Assembly (NCBI RefSeq): GCF_000956545.1
Contig: NZ_JYIT01000071.1
Span: forward strand, 1-64,000
Length of the DNA stretch: 64,000 nt
Origin: Microbacterium azadirachtae
Lineage (GTDB): Bacteria > Actinomycetota > Actinomycetes > Actinomycetales > Microbacteriaceae
Direction: 5' to 3'
Shown here: piece after piece, positions 25,254 through 38,667 of the stretch
Position numbering within the stretch: the stretch's first letter is position 1
Layout: each line of letters begins with the position of its first letter
Position numbers and translations under genes: made by a program
Notes under the pieces: generated by a model
Seen by the model: only the letters and a program-made list of their open reading frames with translations
Databases searched by the model: none
What the model was told of the DNA's origin: nothing

Positions 25254-25737
25254 GCACGGCGAACCCGAGATCCCGGAGACCGTCGCGACCTACCTGCGCC
25301 TGCGCGGGCTCAAGCCGAGCTCGAAGAACTGGAAGCGCAAGAAGCGGATCGTCGACGACGAGAACGCGCCGTTCACGCCGGGCCGGGATCCGGGATCGCT
25401 CGGCGACGTGCTCGCGAAGCTCACCCGCGACGCGGGCTGGGAAGCGGCGCTGAGCCGTGAGGACCTGGTGCTGCAGTGGGCGGAGCTGGCGGGGCCGGAC
25501 ACCGCCAAGCACTCCGAGCCGGTGTCGCTCGAGGGCGGGATGCTCACCGTCAAATGCGACTCGACGGCGTGGGCGAAGAACCTGCAGTACATGCGCGCGG
25601 TCATCATCACGGAGATCGGCCGGCGATACCCGGAGGCCGGAGTCGAGAACATCCGCTTCGTCGGACCGGACGTCCCTTCCTGGAAATGGGGCCCCAGAGT
25701 CGCTCCAGGGCGCGGTCCGCGCGATACCTACGGCTAG
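25246..25737 (+). CDS. DUF721 (DciA-like) protein
   Basis: A 163-residue protein of the DUF721/DciA family. DciA is the ancestral loader or helper of the replicative helicase DnaB in bacteria lacking DnaC/DnaI, which includes actinobacteria. The family core WAELAGPDTAKHSEPVSL, LTVKCDSTAWAKNLQYM and IITEIGRRYP is clear, preceded by a basic, disordered-looking N-terminal stretch (about 20-45). It overlaps recF by eight bases and stands upstream of gyrB, the conserved actinobacterial order. The helicase role is taken from the family. Confidence 0.9.
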   Translation: MAEHGEPEIPETVATYLRLRGLKPSSKNWKRKKRIVDDENAPFTPGRDPGSLGDVLAKLTRDAGWEAALSREDLVLQWAELAGPDTAKHSEPVSLEGGMLTVKCDSTAWAKNLQYMRAVIITEIGRRYPEAGVENIRFVGPDVPSWKWGPRVAPGRGPRDTYG

Positions 25738-25790
25738 GACATGATCCGTCCTGCTCCACCGTCGTTAAGGCGCGCAGAAGCGCGTACAAC

Positions 25791-25819
25791 GAGACAGGAA
25801 GGGGTCTTTCCGATAGACT
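25791..25819 (+). promoter_or_regulatory. Predicted gyrB promoter
   Basis: GAGACA (25791-25796), 17 bases and TAGACT (25814-25819). The expected transcription start lies about 30 bases before the gyrB ATG. Confidence 0.55.
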
Positions 25820-25855
25820 GAGAGCCTAGATCTTCGATGTGGAGCCTCCCCTCAG

Positions 25856-27940
25856 ATGACGCCTGAAACCCCCTCTGACGCGAACGAATCGACCCAGACG
25901 GGGGCTGAAGCACCCGGATCCGCGACGATTTCGAACGACTCCGGTGCTCCCGCGGCCCAGGCGGCGGAGTACGGCGCCGACTCGATCCAGATCCTCGAGG
26001 GTCTCGAGGCCGTGCGCAAGCGCCCCGGCATGTACATCGGATCCACGGGTCCGCGCGGACTCCACCACCTCGTGTACGAGATCGTGGACAACTCCGTCGA
26101 CGAGGCCCTCGCCGGCTACGCCGACACGATCCTGGTCACGCTGCTCGCCGACGGCGGTGTGCGCGTGGTCGACAACGGTCGCGGCATCCCCGTCGACCCG
26201 CACTCCTCCGACCCGACCAAGTCGACGGTCGAGGTGGTGCTGACGATCCTGCACGCCGGCGGCAAGTTCGGCGGCGGGGCCTACGCGGTCTCGGGCGGAC
26301 TGCACGGCGTCGGCTCCTCCGTCGTGAACGCGCTGTCCACGCGCTTCGAGGTCGAGGTCAAGCAGAAGGGCTTCGTCTGGCGGCACAGCTTCGCCGACGG
26401 CGGCGCCCCGCAGCAGCAGCTCGAGAAGGGCGAGGCCACGACCGAGACCGGAACCGCGATCACGTTCTGGCCGGACGGCACCATCTTCCAGGAGACCGTC
26501 GAGTTCGACTACGACACCCTCCGCACCCGGTTCCAGCAGATGGCGTTCCTGAACAAGGGCCTGCGCATCGAGCTGCACGACGAGCGCGAGGGCGCGACGG
26601 TCGACGAGGAGGTCGACGGCACCGTCGTGACCCGCCAGCGCGCCGACGTCTTCTTCTACGAGCGGGGACTCGTCGACTACGTCGAGTACCTGAACCACGT
26701 GCGCAAGGCCGATGTGGTCAATGACGAGATCATCGCTTTCGAGTCCGAGGACACGGCGCGCAAGATCTCCCTCGAGGTCGCGATGCAGTGGACCACCGGC
26801 TACACGGAGAACGTGTTCACCTACGCCAACACGATCAACACGCACGAGGGCGGCACCCACGAGGAGGGCTTCCGCGCCGCGCTGACGACGCTCGTCAACC
26901 GCTACGCGCGCGCCAACAACATCCTCAAGGAGAAGGACGACAACCTCACGGGCGACGATGTGCGCGAGGGACTCACGGCCGTCATCTCGATCAAGCTGGG
27001 CGAGCCGCAGTTCGAGGGCCAGACGAAGACCAAGCTGGGCAACACCGAGGCGAAGGCGTTCACGCAGAAGGTCGTCGGCGATCAGCTCGGCGACTGGTTC
27101 GACCGGAACCCGAAGCAGGCCAGGAACGTGGTGACGAAGGCCGTCGAGGCCGCGACCGCGCGCATGGCCGCACGCAAGGCGCGCGAGACTGCGCGCCGCA
27201 AGAGCGTGTTCGAGTCGGCGGCGATGCCGGACAAGCTCAAGGACTGCACCAGCAAGGATCCGTCGATCTCCGAGATCTTCCTCGTGGAGGGCGACTCGGC
27301 CGGCGGTTCGGCCGTGCAGGGGCGCGACCCGCACACCCAGGCGATCCTGGCGCTGCGCGGCAAGATCCTGAACGTCGAGCGCGCGCGTCTGGACAAGGCA
27401 CTGGCCAACAAAGAGGTCCAGGCGATGATCCAGGCCTTCGGCACGGGCATCGGCGAGGACTTCGACCTCGAGAAGGCCCGCTATCACAAGATCGTGCTGA
27501 TGGCCGATGCCGATGTCGACGGCCAGCACATCACGACGCTGCTGCTCACGCTGCTCTTCCGCTACATGCGCGGGCTCATCGAGGCCGGCTTCGTGTTCCT
27601 CGCGATGCCCCCGCTGTACCGCCTGAAGTGGACGAACGCGCCGCACGAGTACGTCTACTCCGACGCCGAGCGCGATGCGCTGCTGAACGACGGGCTCGCG
27701 AACGGGAAGCGGATCCCGAAGGACGCCGGCATCCAGCGCTACAAGGGTCTCGGCGAGATGAACGCCAAGGAGCTGTGGGAGACCACGATGGATCACACCA
27801 CCCGCACGCTCCGTCAGATCACGATCGACGACGCCGCCGCGGCGGATGAGATCTTCAGCGTGCTGATGGGCGAGGACGTCGAGTCGCGCCGCAGCTTCAT
27901 CCAGCGCAACGCCAAGGACGTGCGGTTCCTCGACATCTGA
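25856..27940 (+). CDS. gyrB: DNA gyrase subunit B
   Basis: ATPase subunit of gyrase, which introduces negative supercoils together with GyrA. The 694-residue protein has a non-conserved, acidic N-terminal extension of about 40 residues before the GHKL ATPase core: [40 protein letters not shown] and the lid [17 protein letters not shown]. The TOPRIM motifs EGDSAGG and DADVDGQH and the C-terminal [16 protein letters not shown] follow. A Shine-Dalgarno is poorly placed; the ATG at 25856 is the first plausible start after a good promoter. gyrA follows after 65 bases. Confidence 0.96.
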   Translation: MTPETPSDANESTQTGAEAPGSATISNDSGAPAAQAAEYGADSIQILEGLEAVRKRPGMYIGSTGPRGLHHLVYEIVDNSVDEALAGYADTILVTLLADGGVRVVDNGRGIPVDPHSSDPTKSTVEVVLTILHAGGKFGGGAYAVSGGLHGVGSSVVNALSTRFEVEVKQKGFVWRHSFADGGAPQQQLEKGEATTETGTAITFWPDGTIFQETVEFDYDTLRTRFQQMAFLNKGLRIELHDEREGATVDEEVDGTVVTRQRADVFFYERGLVDYVEYLNHVRKADVVNDEIIAFESEDTARKISLEVAMQWTTGYTENVFTYANTINTHEGGTHEEGFRAALTTLVNRYARANNILKEKDDNLTGDDVREGLTAVISIKLGEPQFEGQTKTKLGNTEAKAFTQKVVGDQLGDWFDRNPKQARNVVTKAVEAATARMAARKARETARRKSVFESAAMPDKLKDCTSKDPSISEIFLVEGDSAGGSAVQGRDPHTQAILALRGKILNVERARLDKALANKEVQAMIQAFGTGIGEDFDLEKARYHKIVLMADADVDGQHITTLLLTLLFRYMRGLIEAGFVFLAMPPLYRLKWTNAPHEYVYSDAERDALLNDGLANGKRIPKDAGIQRYKGLGEMNAKELWETTMDHTTRTLRQITIDDAAAADEIFSVLMGEDVESRRSFIQRNAKDVRFLDI

Positions 27941-28005
27941 TCCCTTGACGGGATCCGCGCGCCGCAGCGCGCACAGAACTTCTGGACCACTCAGGAAGAG
28001 CAGAC

Positions 28006-30581
<2,576 letters not shown>

Positions 30582-30585
<4 letters not shown>

Positions 30586-30983
30586 GCACGGTAGCCGACA
30601 AGCTCGCGAAGAAGTCGTCCCGGAAGACCTCCAGCAAGCAGGTGCGCCTGCGCCTGGTCTACATCGACTTCTGGTCGGCAGTGAAGCTGTCGTTCCTGGG
30701 CGCGATCGCGATCGCCATCGTCACCCTGGTCTCGTTCCTGCTGATCTACCTGGTGGTGGATGCGACGGGTCTCATGGGCAAGGCCGACGAGTTCGTGGCC
30801 GGCATCGCCGACGGCGCCAAGCTCAGCAGCCTGATCGGGCTGCCGCAGGTGCTGGCGTTCGGATCCGTCTGCGCGATCCTGAACCTCATCGTCTTCACGG
30901 TGATGGGTGCTGTCGTCGCGGGCATCTACAACTTCGCGGTGAAGGTGACGGGCGGCCTGCTCGTCGGGTTCACCTCGAACTGA
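30582..30983 (+). CDS. DUF3566 transmembrane protein
   Basis: A 133-residue protein with a basic Ser/Lys-rich N-terminus (about 1-25) and two membrane helices (about 35-62 and 88-118). It belongs to DUF3566, found directly after gyrA across actinobacteria (the Rv0007 position in M. tuberculosis). Coupled to gyrA by a four-base overlap. Function unknown; its retention beside gyrase and division genes suggests an envelope or division-linked role, which is inference only. Confidence 0.9.
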
Positions 30984-30999
30984 CACCGCCTCGACGCGA

Positions 31000-31029
31000 G
31001 AAGGCCCGGATCCACGGATCCGGGCCTTC
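31000..31029 (+). terminator. Terminator of the gyrB-gyrA-DUF3566 unit
   Basis: A perfect inverted repeat, arms 31000-31013 and 31016-31029, starts 17 bases after the stop. Each arm contains a GGATCC. Confidence 0.85.
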
Positions 31030-31064
31030 GTCGTCCTCCGGGGATTCCCCGAGCGGAGTTCAGG

Positions 31065-33262
<2,198 letters not shown>

Positions 33263-33275
<13 letters not shown>

Positions 33276-33964
33276 TCGTCGAGGACTCGGTTCTGCTGCG
33301 CGAAGGACTGGTCCGCCTGCTCGAGGACGCCGGTCACACGGTCGTCGCCGCCCTGCCCGATGCCACCGCGCTCGACGAGACCGTCGACGCGAGCGACCCA
33401 GAGCTGTGCATCCTCGACGTGCGGCTCCCGCCGACCTTCGTGGACGAGGGGATCCGGGCCGCTCTGGCGCTGCGCCGCCGTCTCCCGCAGCTCCCCCTGC
33501 TCGTGCTCTCGCAGTACGTGGAGGAGCGGTATGCGTCGGACCTCATCGTCGCGCAGGGATCGGCCGGACCTCTCGGCTACCTGCTCAAGGACCGCGTCGC
33601 CGACGTCTCCGAGTTCATCGAGTCGGTGCAGCGGATCGCGGCAGGATCGACCGTGCTGGATCCGGAGGTCGTCGCGCAGCTGCTCACCCGGCGCAACCAG
33701 GACGATCGGATGCGCAGCCTCACCGAGCGCGAGCGGACGGTGCTCGCGATGATCGCCGAGGGCCGGTCGAACCAGGCCATCGCCGGCACGCTCTTCCTCT
33801 CCGAGGCGAGCGTCGAGAAGCACATCACCGCCATCTTCCAGAAGCTCGGGCTCGAACCCGACGAGTCCGGCAACCGCCGGGTGCTCGCCGCGATCGCCCA
33901 CCTCTCCAGCACCGGCCGGGGCGGAGCCCCTGCCGGACCGACACAGACGGGAATCAGCCGATGA
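33263..33964 (+). CDS. NarL/LuxR-family response regulator
   Basis: A 233-residue regulator with a receiver domain (acidic pocket E7/D8, phospho-acceptor D52 in LCILDVRLPP, conserved Lys in YLLKDRV) and a C-terminal LuxR-type helix-turn-helix (LTERERTVLAMIAEGRSNQAIA through SEASVEKHITAIFQKLG, about 153-197). GTG start inside the end of the kinase gene, so production is coupled. Likely targets include its own operon and the downstream DUF4097 gene, whose start overlaps this stop (ATGA). Confidence 0.93.
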
Positions 33965-34896
33965 CGAACCTCACCCCTCCTCGCCCCGGAACGGATCCGA
34001 GCGGCACGGCGCACGCGGACCCCGACGTCCTCACGGCGACGACGGAGCCGACCGGCGCGCCGAACCCCGCGCCGGCCGCGGGGGCCCGGCCTCCGCAGGG
34101 CGCGCTCCTGGCGATCACGATCGCCGCCGCGATCATCGGCGGTGGTGCGCTCGTCGTCGCCGGCGGCACCTCGGCCTTCGCCGCGATGCAGCAGGTGGCC
34201 ACGGGCGACGGCGCGGACTCGCGCAGCACCACGGCGGACGTCCGTGGCGTCACGACGCTCAAGATCGACGTCGGCCGGGGAGCCGCGACGGTCCGCTTCA
34301 GCGATGTGACGGACGCGACCATGAGCGTGACGGGCGATGGCGGAGGCGACTGGACGATGCGCCGCGACGGCGATGTGCTGCGGGTGGACCGGCCCAACAC
34401 GCCCTTCGGCTGGTGGATCGGAAGCTGGTTCGGCACGGATCCGCGGATGACGCTCACGCTTCCCCGGGAGCTGGAGGGCGAGCTGACCGGCGACCTGACG
34501 CTCAACGCGGGCTCCCTGACGACCGAGGGCCGCTTCGAGACGCTCTCGACGACGGTCAACGCCGGTTCCCTCACCGTCGACGGCGGTGCTGCGTCGGTGA
34601 CCACGCGCGTCAACGCAGGCTCCGCGGAGCTGCGCCTGGACGACGTGACCACGGCGGACCTGTCCCTGTCCGCCGGGGATCTGAACGCCACCATCGGCGG
34701 ATCCCAGCCGGATCTGATCCGCCTCGACGTCAGCGCGGGAACCATGGACGTGACGGTGCCGTCGGGGCGCTACGACCTCTCCAAGGACACGTCGGCCGGG
34801 AGCCTCGAGGCACGGATCCAGACCGATCCGTCGTCGCCGCACCGCATCCGGTCGAGCGTGTCCGCGGGAAGCGTCGTGATCCGCGAAGGGAGCTGA
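33961..34896 (+). CDS. DUF4097 beta-strand repeat protein, membrane-anchored
   Basis: A 311-residue protein with a Pro/Ala-rich cytosolic N-terminus (about 1-45), one membrane helix (about 48-72) and an external right-handed beta-repeat domain. Repeats rich in Asn-Ala-Gly-Ser (LTLNAGSLTT, TTVNAGSLTV, TRVNAGSAEL, LDVSAGTMDV, SSVSAGSVVI) recur every 17-25 residues, as in DUF4097/adhesin-like beta-solenoids. It is the third gene of the kinase-regulator operon, overlapping the regulator stop by four bases, so it is probably the effector or a sensor partner of that system. Exact function unknown. Confidence 0.85.
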   Translation: MTNLTPPRPGTDPSGTAHADPDVLTATTEPTGAPNPAPAAGARPPQGALLAITIAAAIIGGGALVVAGGTSAFAAMQQVATGDGADSRSTTADVRGVTTLKIDVGRGAATVRFSDVTDATMSVTGDGGGDWTMRRDGDVLRVDRPNTPFGWWIGSWFGTDPRMTLTLPRELEGELTGDLTLNAGSLTTEGRFETLSTTVNAGSLTVDGGAASVTTRVNAGSAELRLDDVTTADLSLSAGDLNATIGGSQPDLIRLDVSAGTMDVTVPSGRYDLSKDTSAGSLEARIQTDPSSPHRIRSSVSAGSVVIREGS

Positions 34897-34930
34897 CCGG
34901 GCTCGATTTCGTGATCGCGCCGCCGTCGGG

Positions 34931-34936
34931 TAAAGT
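34931..34936 (+). promoter_or_regulatory. -10 element of the tRNA-Ile promoter
   Basis: TAAAGT lies 15 bases before the tRNA 5' end. No good -35 is evident. Confidence 0.4.
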
Positions 34937-34951
34937 CTTGGAGGTTGATAC

Positions 34952-35025
34952 GGGGCTATAGCTCAGGCGGTTAGAGCGCTTCACTGATAATGAAGAGGTC
35001 CCAGGTTCAAGTCCTGGTAGCCCCA
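34952..35025 (+). tRNA. tRNA-Ile (GAT)
   Basis: A full cloverleaf: acceptor GGGGCTA/TAGCCCC with discriminator A, D arm from 34961, anticodon loop CTGATAA with GAT at 34986-34988, and T arm with GGTTCAAGTCC. The 3' CCA is not encoded (CCG follows). The tRNA-Ile/tRNA-Ala pair after gyrA is conserved in actinobacteria. Confidence 0.97.
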
Positions 35026-35032
35026 CCGACAC

Positions 35033-35064
35033 ATGAGCGGATCCGAGCAATCGGATCCGCTCAT
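35033..35064 (+). terminator. Hairpin between tRNA-Ile and tRNA-Ala
   Basis: A perfect 14-bp stem (35033-35046 with 35051-35064) capped by a GCAA tetraloop. It is either a terminator for tRNA-Ile or a processing/insulating structure, since tRNA-Ala follows 27 bases later. Confidence 0.65.
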
Positions 35065-35091
35065 TCGGTCGAAACCCGTCGTCAGCGACAC

Positions 35092-35164
35092 GGGGCCTTA
35101 GCTCAGTTGGTAGAGCGCCTGCTTTGCAAGCAGGATGTCAGGAGTTCGAATCTCCTAGGCTCCA
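35092..35164 (+). tRNA. tRNA-Ala (TGC)
   Basis: A full cloverleaf: acceptor GGGGCCT/AGGCTCC with one G-U pair and discriminator A, anticodon loop TTTGCAA with TGC at 35125-35127, and T loop GTTCGAATC. CCA at the 3' end is not encoded. Confidence 0.97.
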
Positions 35165-35171
35165 CAGTTCA

Positions 35172-35202
35172 GAAACGGACCCGGTGCAACCGGGTCCGTT
35201 TC
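35172..35202 (+). terminator. Terminator after tRNA-Ala
   Basis: A perfect 13-bp stem (35172-35184 with 35190-35202), a five-base loop, and a T-containing 3' side. It also faces the 3' end of the convergent MocR gene. Confidence 0.85.
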
Positions 35203-35230
35203 CTCGTTCTGGGGCAGTGCACGCGGAGCG

Positions 35231-36655
35231 TCAGACCACGGCTTCCGCGAGGGCCGCGACCGGCGAGATGCGAGGGGCGCCCGCGGTCACCCGCGCCCAG
35301 GACGCGGCGAGGATGTCGACGGCGCGCTCCAGCTCCCGGGGCTCGGTGGTGAAGGGGATCCGCAGGTGCCGCTCCTGCCCTCCCTCGACGGCGAAGCGCC
35401 CGCCGGCGCTGAGGTGCAACCCGTGCGCGGCGGCGTCGATCACGAGGGCGGAGCTGAGCGGCTCCCCCAGTCCCACCCAGAGCGCCACCCCGCCGTGCAC
35501 GCGAGGGACGGTCCACTCCGGCAGGGCACGGGCGAGCGCGGCGGCGAGGGCGTCCCGGCCGTCCCTCAGCAGCGACGCGCGCTGCGGCAGGATCTCGTCG
35601 AGCCGCTGCACCACCCGGGTGGCCACGGCCTGCTCGAGGTCGGGGGTGCCGAGGTCGTGCGTCGTGCGGGCGGCCCGGAGCCTGCGGATCACGTCGTCCG
35701 CCGCGCGGATCCAGCCGATCCGCAATCCGCCCCACACCGACTTCCCCAGCGAGCCCACCCGGATCGTCGCTGAGCTGCCCGTGCCGAGCGGCTGCGGGCG
35801 CGGCAGCGGGTCGATGGCGAGGTCGGCGGTGGTCTCGTCGATGAGGAGGATGGATCCGGCATCGTGCGCAGCGCGTGCGAACACCGCCCGCTCCTCGGAG
35901 CTCATCGAGCACCCCGTGGGATTCTGGAAATCGGGCATCAGGTAGGCGAGGATCGGGCGGGTGCGCGCGAACGCCTGGGTGGCGCGGTCCAGATCCCAGC
36001 CGTGCCCGGACTCGACGGGCACGCCGACGAGCCGCGCGCCCACCCGGCGGAACGTCTCCATGGCATGCGGGTAGCTCGGGGTCTCCAGCAGCACGCGATC
36101 CGCGCGCCGCAGCAGCGTCGACGCGATGAGGTTCAGGGCGTGCTGCGCACCGGTGGTGACCATGATCTGCGAGGGCTTCGTCGGGATCCCCTGCCGGCTG
36201 TAGCGATCGGCGATCGCCGAACGCAGCTCCACGTGACCGAGGATGTCGTAGCCCGCGCGGGAGACGAGCGCGGTCGCCGACGCCGCGCCTTCGGCGATCA
36301 CCCCGGGCAGTCCCGGCCAGGCGGGCGGGCTCGCCTGCTGGAGATCGATCCCCTCGCGGTCGAACCAGCGGGCCGCGGTGGTGCGACCGAGCGGCCGGGT
36401 CACGCTGCCGGATCCCTGCCGGCTGACGATGTGCCCGGTGCTGCGGAGCGCGCGGTACGCGGCGGCGACCGTCGTGCGGCTCACGCCCAGGGCCGCGGCG
36501 AGCTCGCGTTCGGCGGGCAGCGCCGTCTCGGGCGCGATGCGATTGTCGAGGCAGAGCAGGCGGATGGCGTCCGCGAGGGCGTCGAACGCGGGTTCGCTGG
36601 TGCGCCAGAGCCCGAGCAGATCGACGAGGGCACGGGCGGAGAGCCGGGAGTCCAT
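35231..36655 (-). CDS. MocR-type transcriptional regulator (GntR winged helix + aminotransferase domain)
   Basis: A 474-residue fusion. The N-terminal GntR winged helix (about 26-87) has LPAERELAAALGVSRTTV. The rest is a fold-type I aminotransferase-like domain with NPTG at 245-248, D273 for the pyridine nitrogen and K305 in SLGKSVWGG for the PLP Schiff base. Such proteins use PLP or an amino compound as effector. The divergent neighbour is yczE, and the MocR-YczE pairing (the YczR/YczE type) is recurrent in bacteria, so this regulator probably controls that gene. Leaderless start: TAGGCT six bases before the ATG. Confidence 0.92.
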   Translation of the reverse strand: MDSRLSARALVDLLGLWRTSEPAFDALADAIRLLCLDNRIAPETALPAERELAAALGVSRTTVAAAYRALRSTGHIVSRQGSGSVTRPLGRTTAARWFDREGIDLQQASPPAWPGLPGVIAEGAASATALVSRAGYDILGHVELRSAIADRYSRQGIPTKPSQIMVTTGAQHALNLIASTLLRRADRVLLETPSYPHAMETFRRVGARLVGVPVESGHGWDLDRATQAFARTRPILAYLMPDFQNPTGCSMSSEERAVFARAAHDAGSILLIDETTADLAIDPLPRPQPLGTGSSATIRVGSLGKSVWGGLRIGWIRAADDVIRRLRAARTTHDLGTPDLEQAVATRVVQRLDEILPQRASLLRDGRDALAAALARALPEWTVPRVHGGVALWVGLGEPLSSALVIDAAAHGLHLSAGGRFAVEGGQERHLRIPFTTEPRELERAVDILAASWARVTAGAPRISPVAALAEAVV

Positions 36656-36661
36656 GAGGCC

Positions 36662-36667
36662 AGCCTA
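36662..36667 (-). promoter_or_regulatory. -10 element (TAGGCT), leaderless promoter of the MocR gene
   Basis: TAGGCT on the minus strand lies six bases before the ATG. It lies eight bases from the inverted repeat described next. Confidence 0.55.
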
Positions 36668-36674
36668 GGACGAT

Positions 36675-36695
36675 TGGACTGAACGCAACAGTCCA
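36675..36695. promoter_or_regulatory. Candidate MocR operator
   Basis: Inverted repeat TGGACTG (36675-36681) / CAGTCCA (36689-36695) separated by seven bases, centred between the two divergent starts. One half-site would cover the -35 region of each promoter. Confidence 0.55.
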
Positions 36696-36716
36696 GTTGT
36701 GCTCGATCATGGAGAC

Positions 36717-37463
36717 ATGACAAGAAGGGTGCTGCAGCTGCTGGTCGGTCTCGTGCTTTACGGCGTGGGAGACGGCCTCATGATCATCGCCGGTCTGGGT
36801 GTGGATCCGTGGACCGTGTTCGCCCAGGGCCTGTCCCGGCACACCGGCATCGGCGTGGGCTGGATCACGAACATCGTCGGCGTGCTCGTGCTCCTGCTGT
36901 GGATCCCGCTGCAGCAGAAGCCGGGCCTCGGCACCCTCCTGAACGTGCTGCTCGTCGGCACCGCGATCCAGGCGACCGTCACCGTGATCCCGCCCGTCCA
37001 CGGCCTCCTCGCGCAAGTGCTCGTGCTGCTCGCCGGCGTGGTGGTGGTCGCGCTCGCCAGCGGGCTCTACATCGGCGCCCATTTCGGACCCGGTCCCCGT
37101 GACGGTCTGATGACGGGGATGAACGCGCGGCTCGGATGGCCGATCTGGGTGTCCCGCCTGTCCGTGGAGGTCAGCGTGCTCGCGATCGGGTGGCTGCTCG
37201 GCGGCACCGTCGGGGTGGGCACGGTCGTGTTCGCGCTCGGCATCGGACCCCTCGTGCACATCGCCCTGCCCCTGCTCGACACCGCCCGCGGGCGTCACGG
37301 CGACCAGAAGACGCCGGAACCCGTCGCACCGGTGGATTCCGGGCAGACCCGGGCCGGAGCCTCGGCTCCGCGGGGCGTCCTGCTGCGCGGCGGAGTCGCG
37401 ACGTACGACGACGCGCGCGCCGTCCGCGACCTGCGCGCGGCGCACGACCGCAGCGAGTGGTGA
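36717..37463 (+). CDS. YczE/YitT-like integral membrane protein
   Basis: A 248-residue membrane protein with about five helices. It starts LLVGLVLYGVGDGLMIIAGLG and contains the family segment SGLYIGAHFGPGPRDGLMTG near 117-136; both are typical of the YczE/YyaS/YitT group, whose substrate is unknown. A soluble Arg/Asp-rich C-terminal tail of about 55 residues is added. The ATG at 36717 is preferred: GATCAT six bases before it could serve as a -10. A GTG six codons upstream is possible. It is divergent from, and probably regulated by, the MocR gene. Confidence 0.82.
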   Translation: MTRRVLQLLVGLVLYGVGDGLMIIAGLGVDPWTVFAQGLSRHTGIGVGWITNIVGVLVLLLWIPLQQKPGLGTLLNVLLVGTAIQATVTVIPPVHGLLAQVLVLLAGVVVVALASGLYIGAHFGPGPRDGLMTGMNARLGWPIWVSRLSVEVSVLAIGWLLGGTVGVGTVVFALGIGPLVHIALPLLDTARGRHGDQKTPEPVAPVDSGQTRAGASAPRGVLLRGGVATYDDARAVRDLRAAHDRSEW

Positions 37464-37497
37464 GCGACCGCACAGCTGGACCCGGCAAGATGGATCC

Positions 37498-38319
37498 ATG
37501 GCGGAGAGACGTGGGATAGGACGGTTCGCCCTCGCCGCCGTGGTGCTCGCGGCCTCCTTCGTCGTCACCTACCTGTTCTTCGTGCGCACCTACGTGGGGC
37601 AGATCGTCGATGAGCGGGCGTTCGTCGGCGCCTCCGCCCAGCACGACGCGGTCTACAAGTTCATGGGCATGGTCCTGGGGAACGTGCCGACCGTCGCCGT
37701 CGGCGGCGGGATCCTCGCGACGCTCGTGATCGGGCTCGTGACGCGACGCTTCCGGCATCTGGTGGTCGCGCTCGGCGCGGGCGTCGTCGCGGTGATCGCC
37801 GCGGAGCTCGCGAAGCACGTGTTCCTGGAGCGGGCCGCGACCGGTGCGACCGACCTGCTGGACAATTCATTCCCGTCTGGGCATGCGACGGTCGCCGCCG
37901 CCGCGGGGTTCGCGGTCTTCGTCGTGAGCCCGTCGCGCTGGCGGCCGCTGGCCGCGATCATCGGCGGCGCGTTCGCCGTCTTGACGGGCATCGGCCTCGT
38001 GATCGAGCAGTGGCACCGACCCAGCGATGTGGTCGCCGCGTTCATGCTCGTCGCGGTATGCGGCTGTCTGGGAGGAATCGCCTTGCTGCTGTGGGGAGTG
38101 CCGGAAGCGGATCCGCCGGCGCGATCCCTGCGGGTGCTGTGGTGGGTGGCGGGAGCCGGTGCGATCGCCTCGGCGGTCGCCTTCGTGATCATCTTCATCA
38201 CCGTGCAGAACCACGGCAGCCATCTCCAGATCGCCTACGCGGGTGGCGGCACGGCTATCCTGTCGGTCGGAAGCGCATTCGCCGCAGCCGGGAATGCGCT
38301 CTTCCGCAGGATTTCCTGA
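37498..38319 (+). CDS. PAP2 family membrane phosphatase
   Basis: A 273-residue protein with about six helices and the PAP2 phosphatase signature. KHVFLER (motif 1, about 102-108) is followed by NSFPSGHAT (motif 2, about 122-130), and motif 3 in EQWHRPSDVVAA (about 169-180). The catalytic His is in PSGH and the nucleophile His in WHRPSD. Substrates of the family include phosphatidic acid and undecaprenyl or other lipid pyrophosphates. The C-terminal third adds three helices of unknown role. It starts 34 bases after yczE. Confidence 0.88.
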   Translation: MAERRGIGRFALAAVVLAASFVVTYLFFVRTYVGQIVDERAFVGASAQHDAVYKFMGMVLGNVPTVAVGGGILATLVIGLVTRRFRHLVVALGAGVVAVIAAELAKHVFLERAATGATDLLDNSFPSGHATVAAAAGFAVFVVSPSRWRPLAAIIGGAFAVLTGIGLVIEQWHRPSDVVAAFMLVAVCGCLGGIALLLWGVPEADPPARSLRVLWWVAGAGAIASAVAFVIIFITVQNHGSHLQIAYAGGGTAILSVGSAFAAAGNALFRRIS

Positions 38320-38667
38320 CGCGGCGTCCCGAGGCGTTTGCGCAGTGCGCGCGGGATGATCGCAATGACCGGATCACACTCTCCGCATCCTGCAGGAGTC
38401 CCGGTCCGAGACCCTCGGAAAACAGCCGGTGAACAGCGGGTATACCGAAGCTCCCTCCGATCGGGGACGGGTGCGCCGGACCATTTCCGCATTCGCCGAG
38501 TAATCCACATGTGGATGAACCTGTTAATAGATCTCCGGGCCCGGACGATTGTCATTCGGAGAGCGCCGCCGAGCTCCTTCCGGAGTGCGCGGACGAGCCG
38601 GACCGGGGCCGCCTGCGCTCCCGTCGGGATTGCGCGGAAGCCCGTGCGCGGGTCCATACTCGTCGTC
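38320..38667. other. Gene-free spacer with an oriC-like DnaA-box palindrome
   Basis: About 350 bases without a convincing gene; an open frame reading into the next gene lacks conserved sequence here. At 38504-38515 lies TCCACATGTGGA, identical to the double-box palindrome of oriC, inside TAATCCACATGTGGATGAA, followed by an AT-richer stretch (TGTTAATAGAT). Confidence 0.6.
38655..38660 (+). promoter_or_regulatory. -10 element (CATACT), probable leaderless promoter
   Basis: CATACT lies seven bases before the ATG of the 113-residue gene. Confidence 0.45.

Noticed and set aside
25738..25855. Possible small gene between DUF721 and gyrB
   Set aside because: Only a promoter-like arrangement is visible; no start with a ribosome-binding site or plausible peptide.
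38338..38667. Upstream in-frame extension of the 113-residue gene
   Set aside because: No family similarity, and it crosses the DnaA-like palindrome; the ATG at 38668 has a fitting -10.
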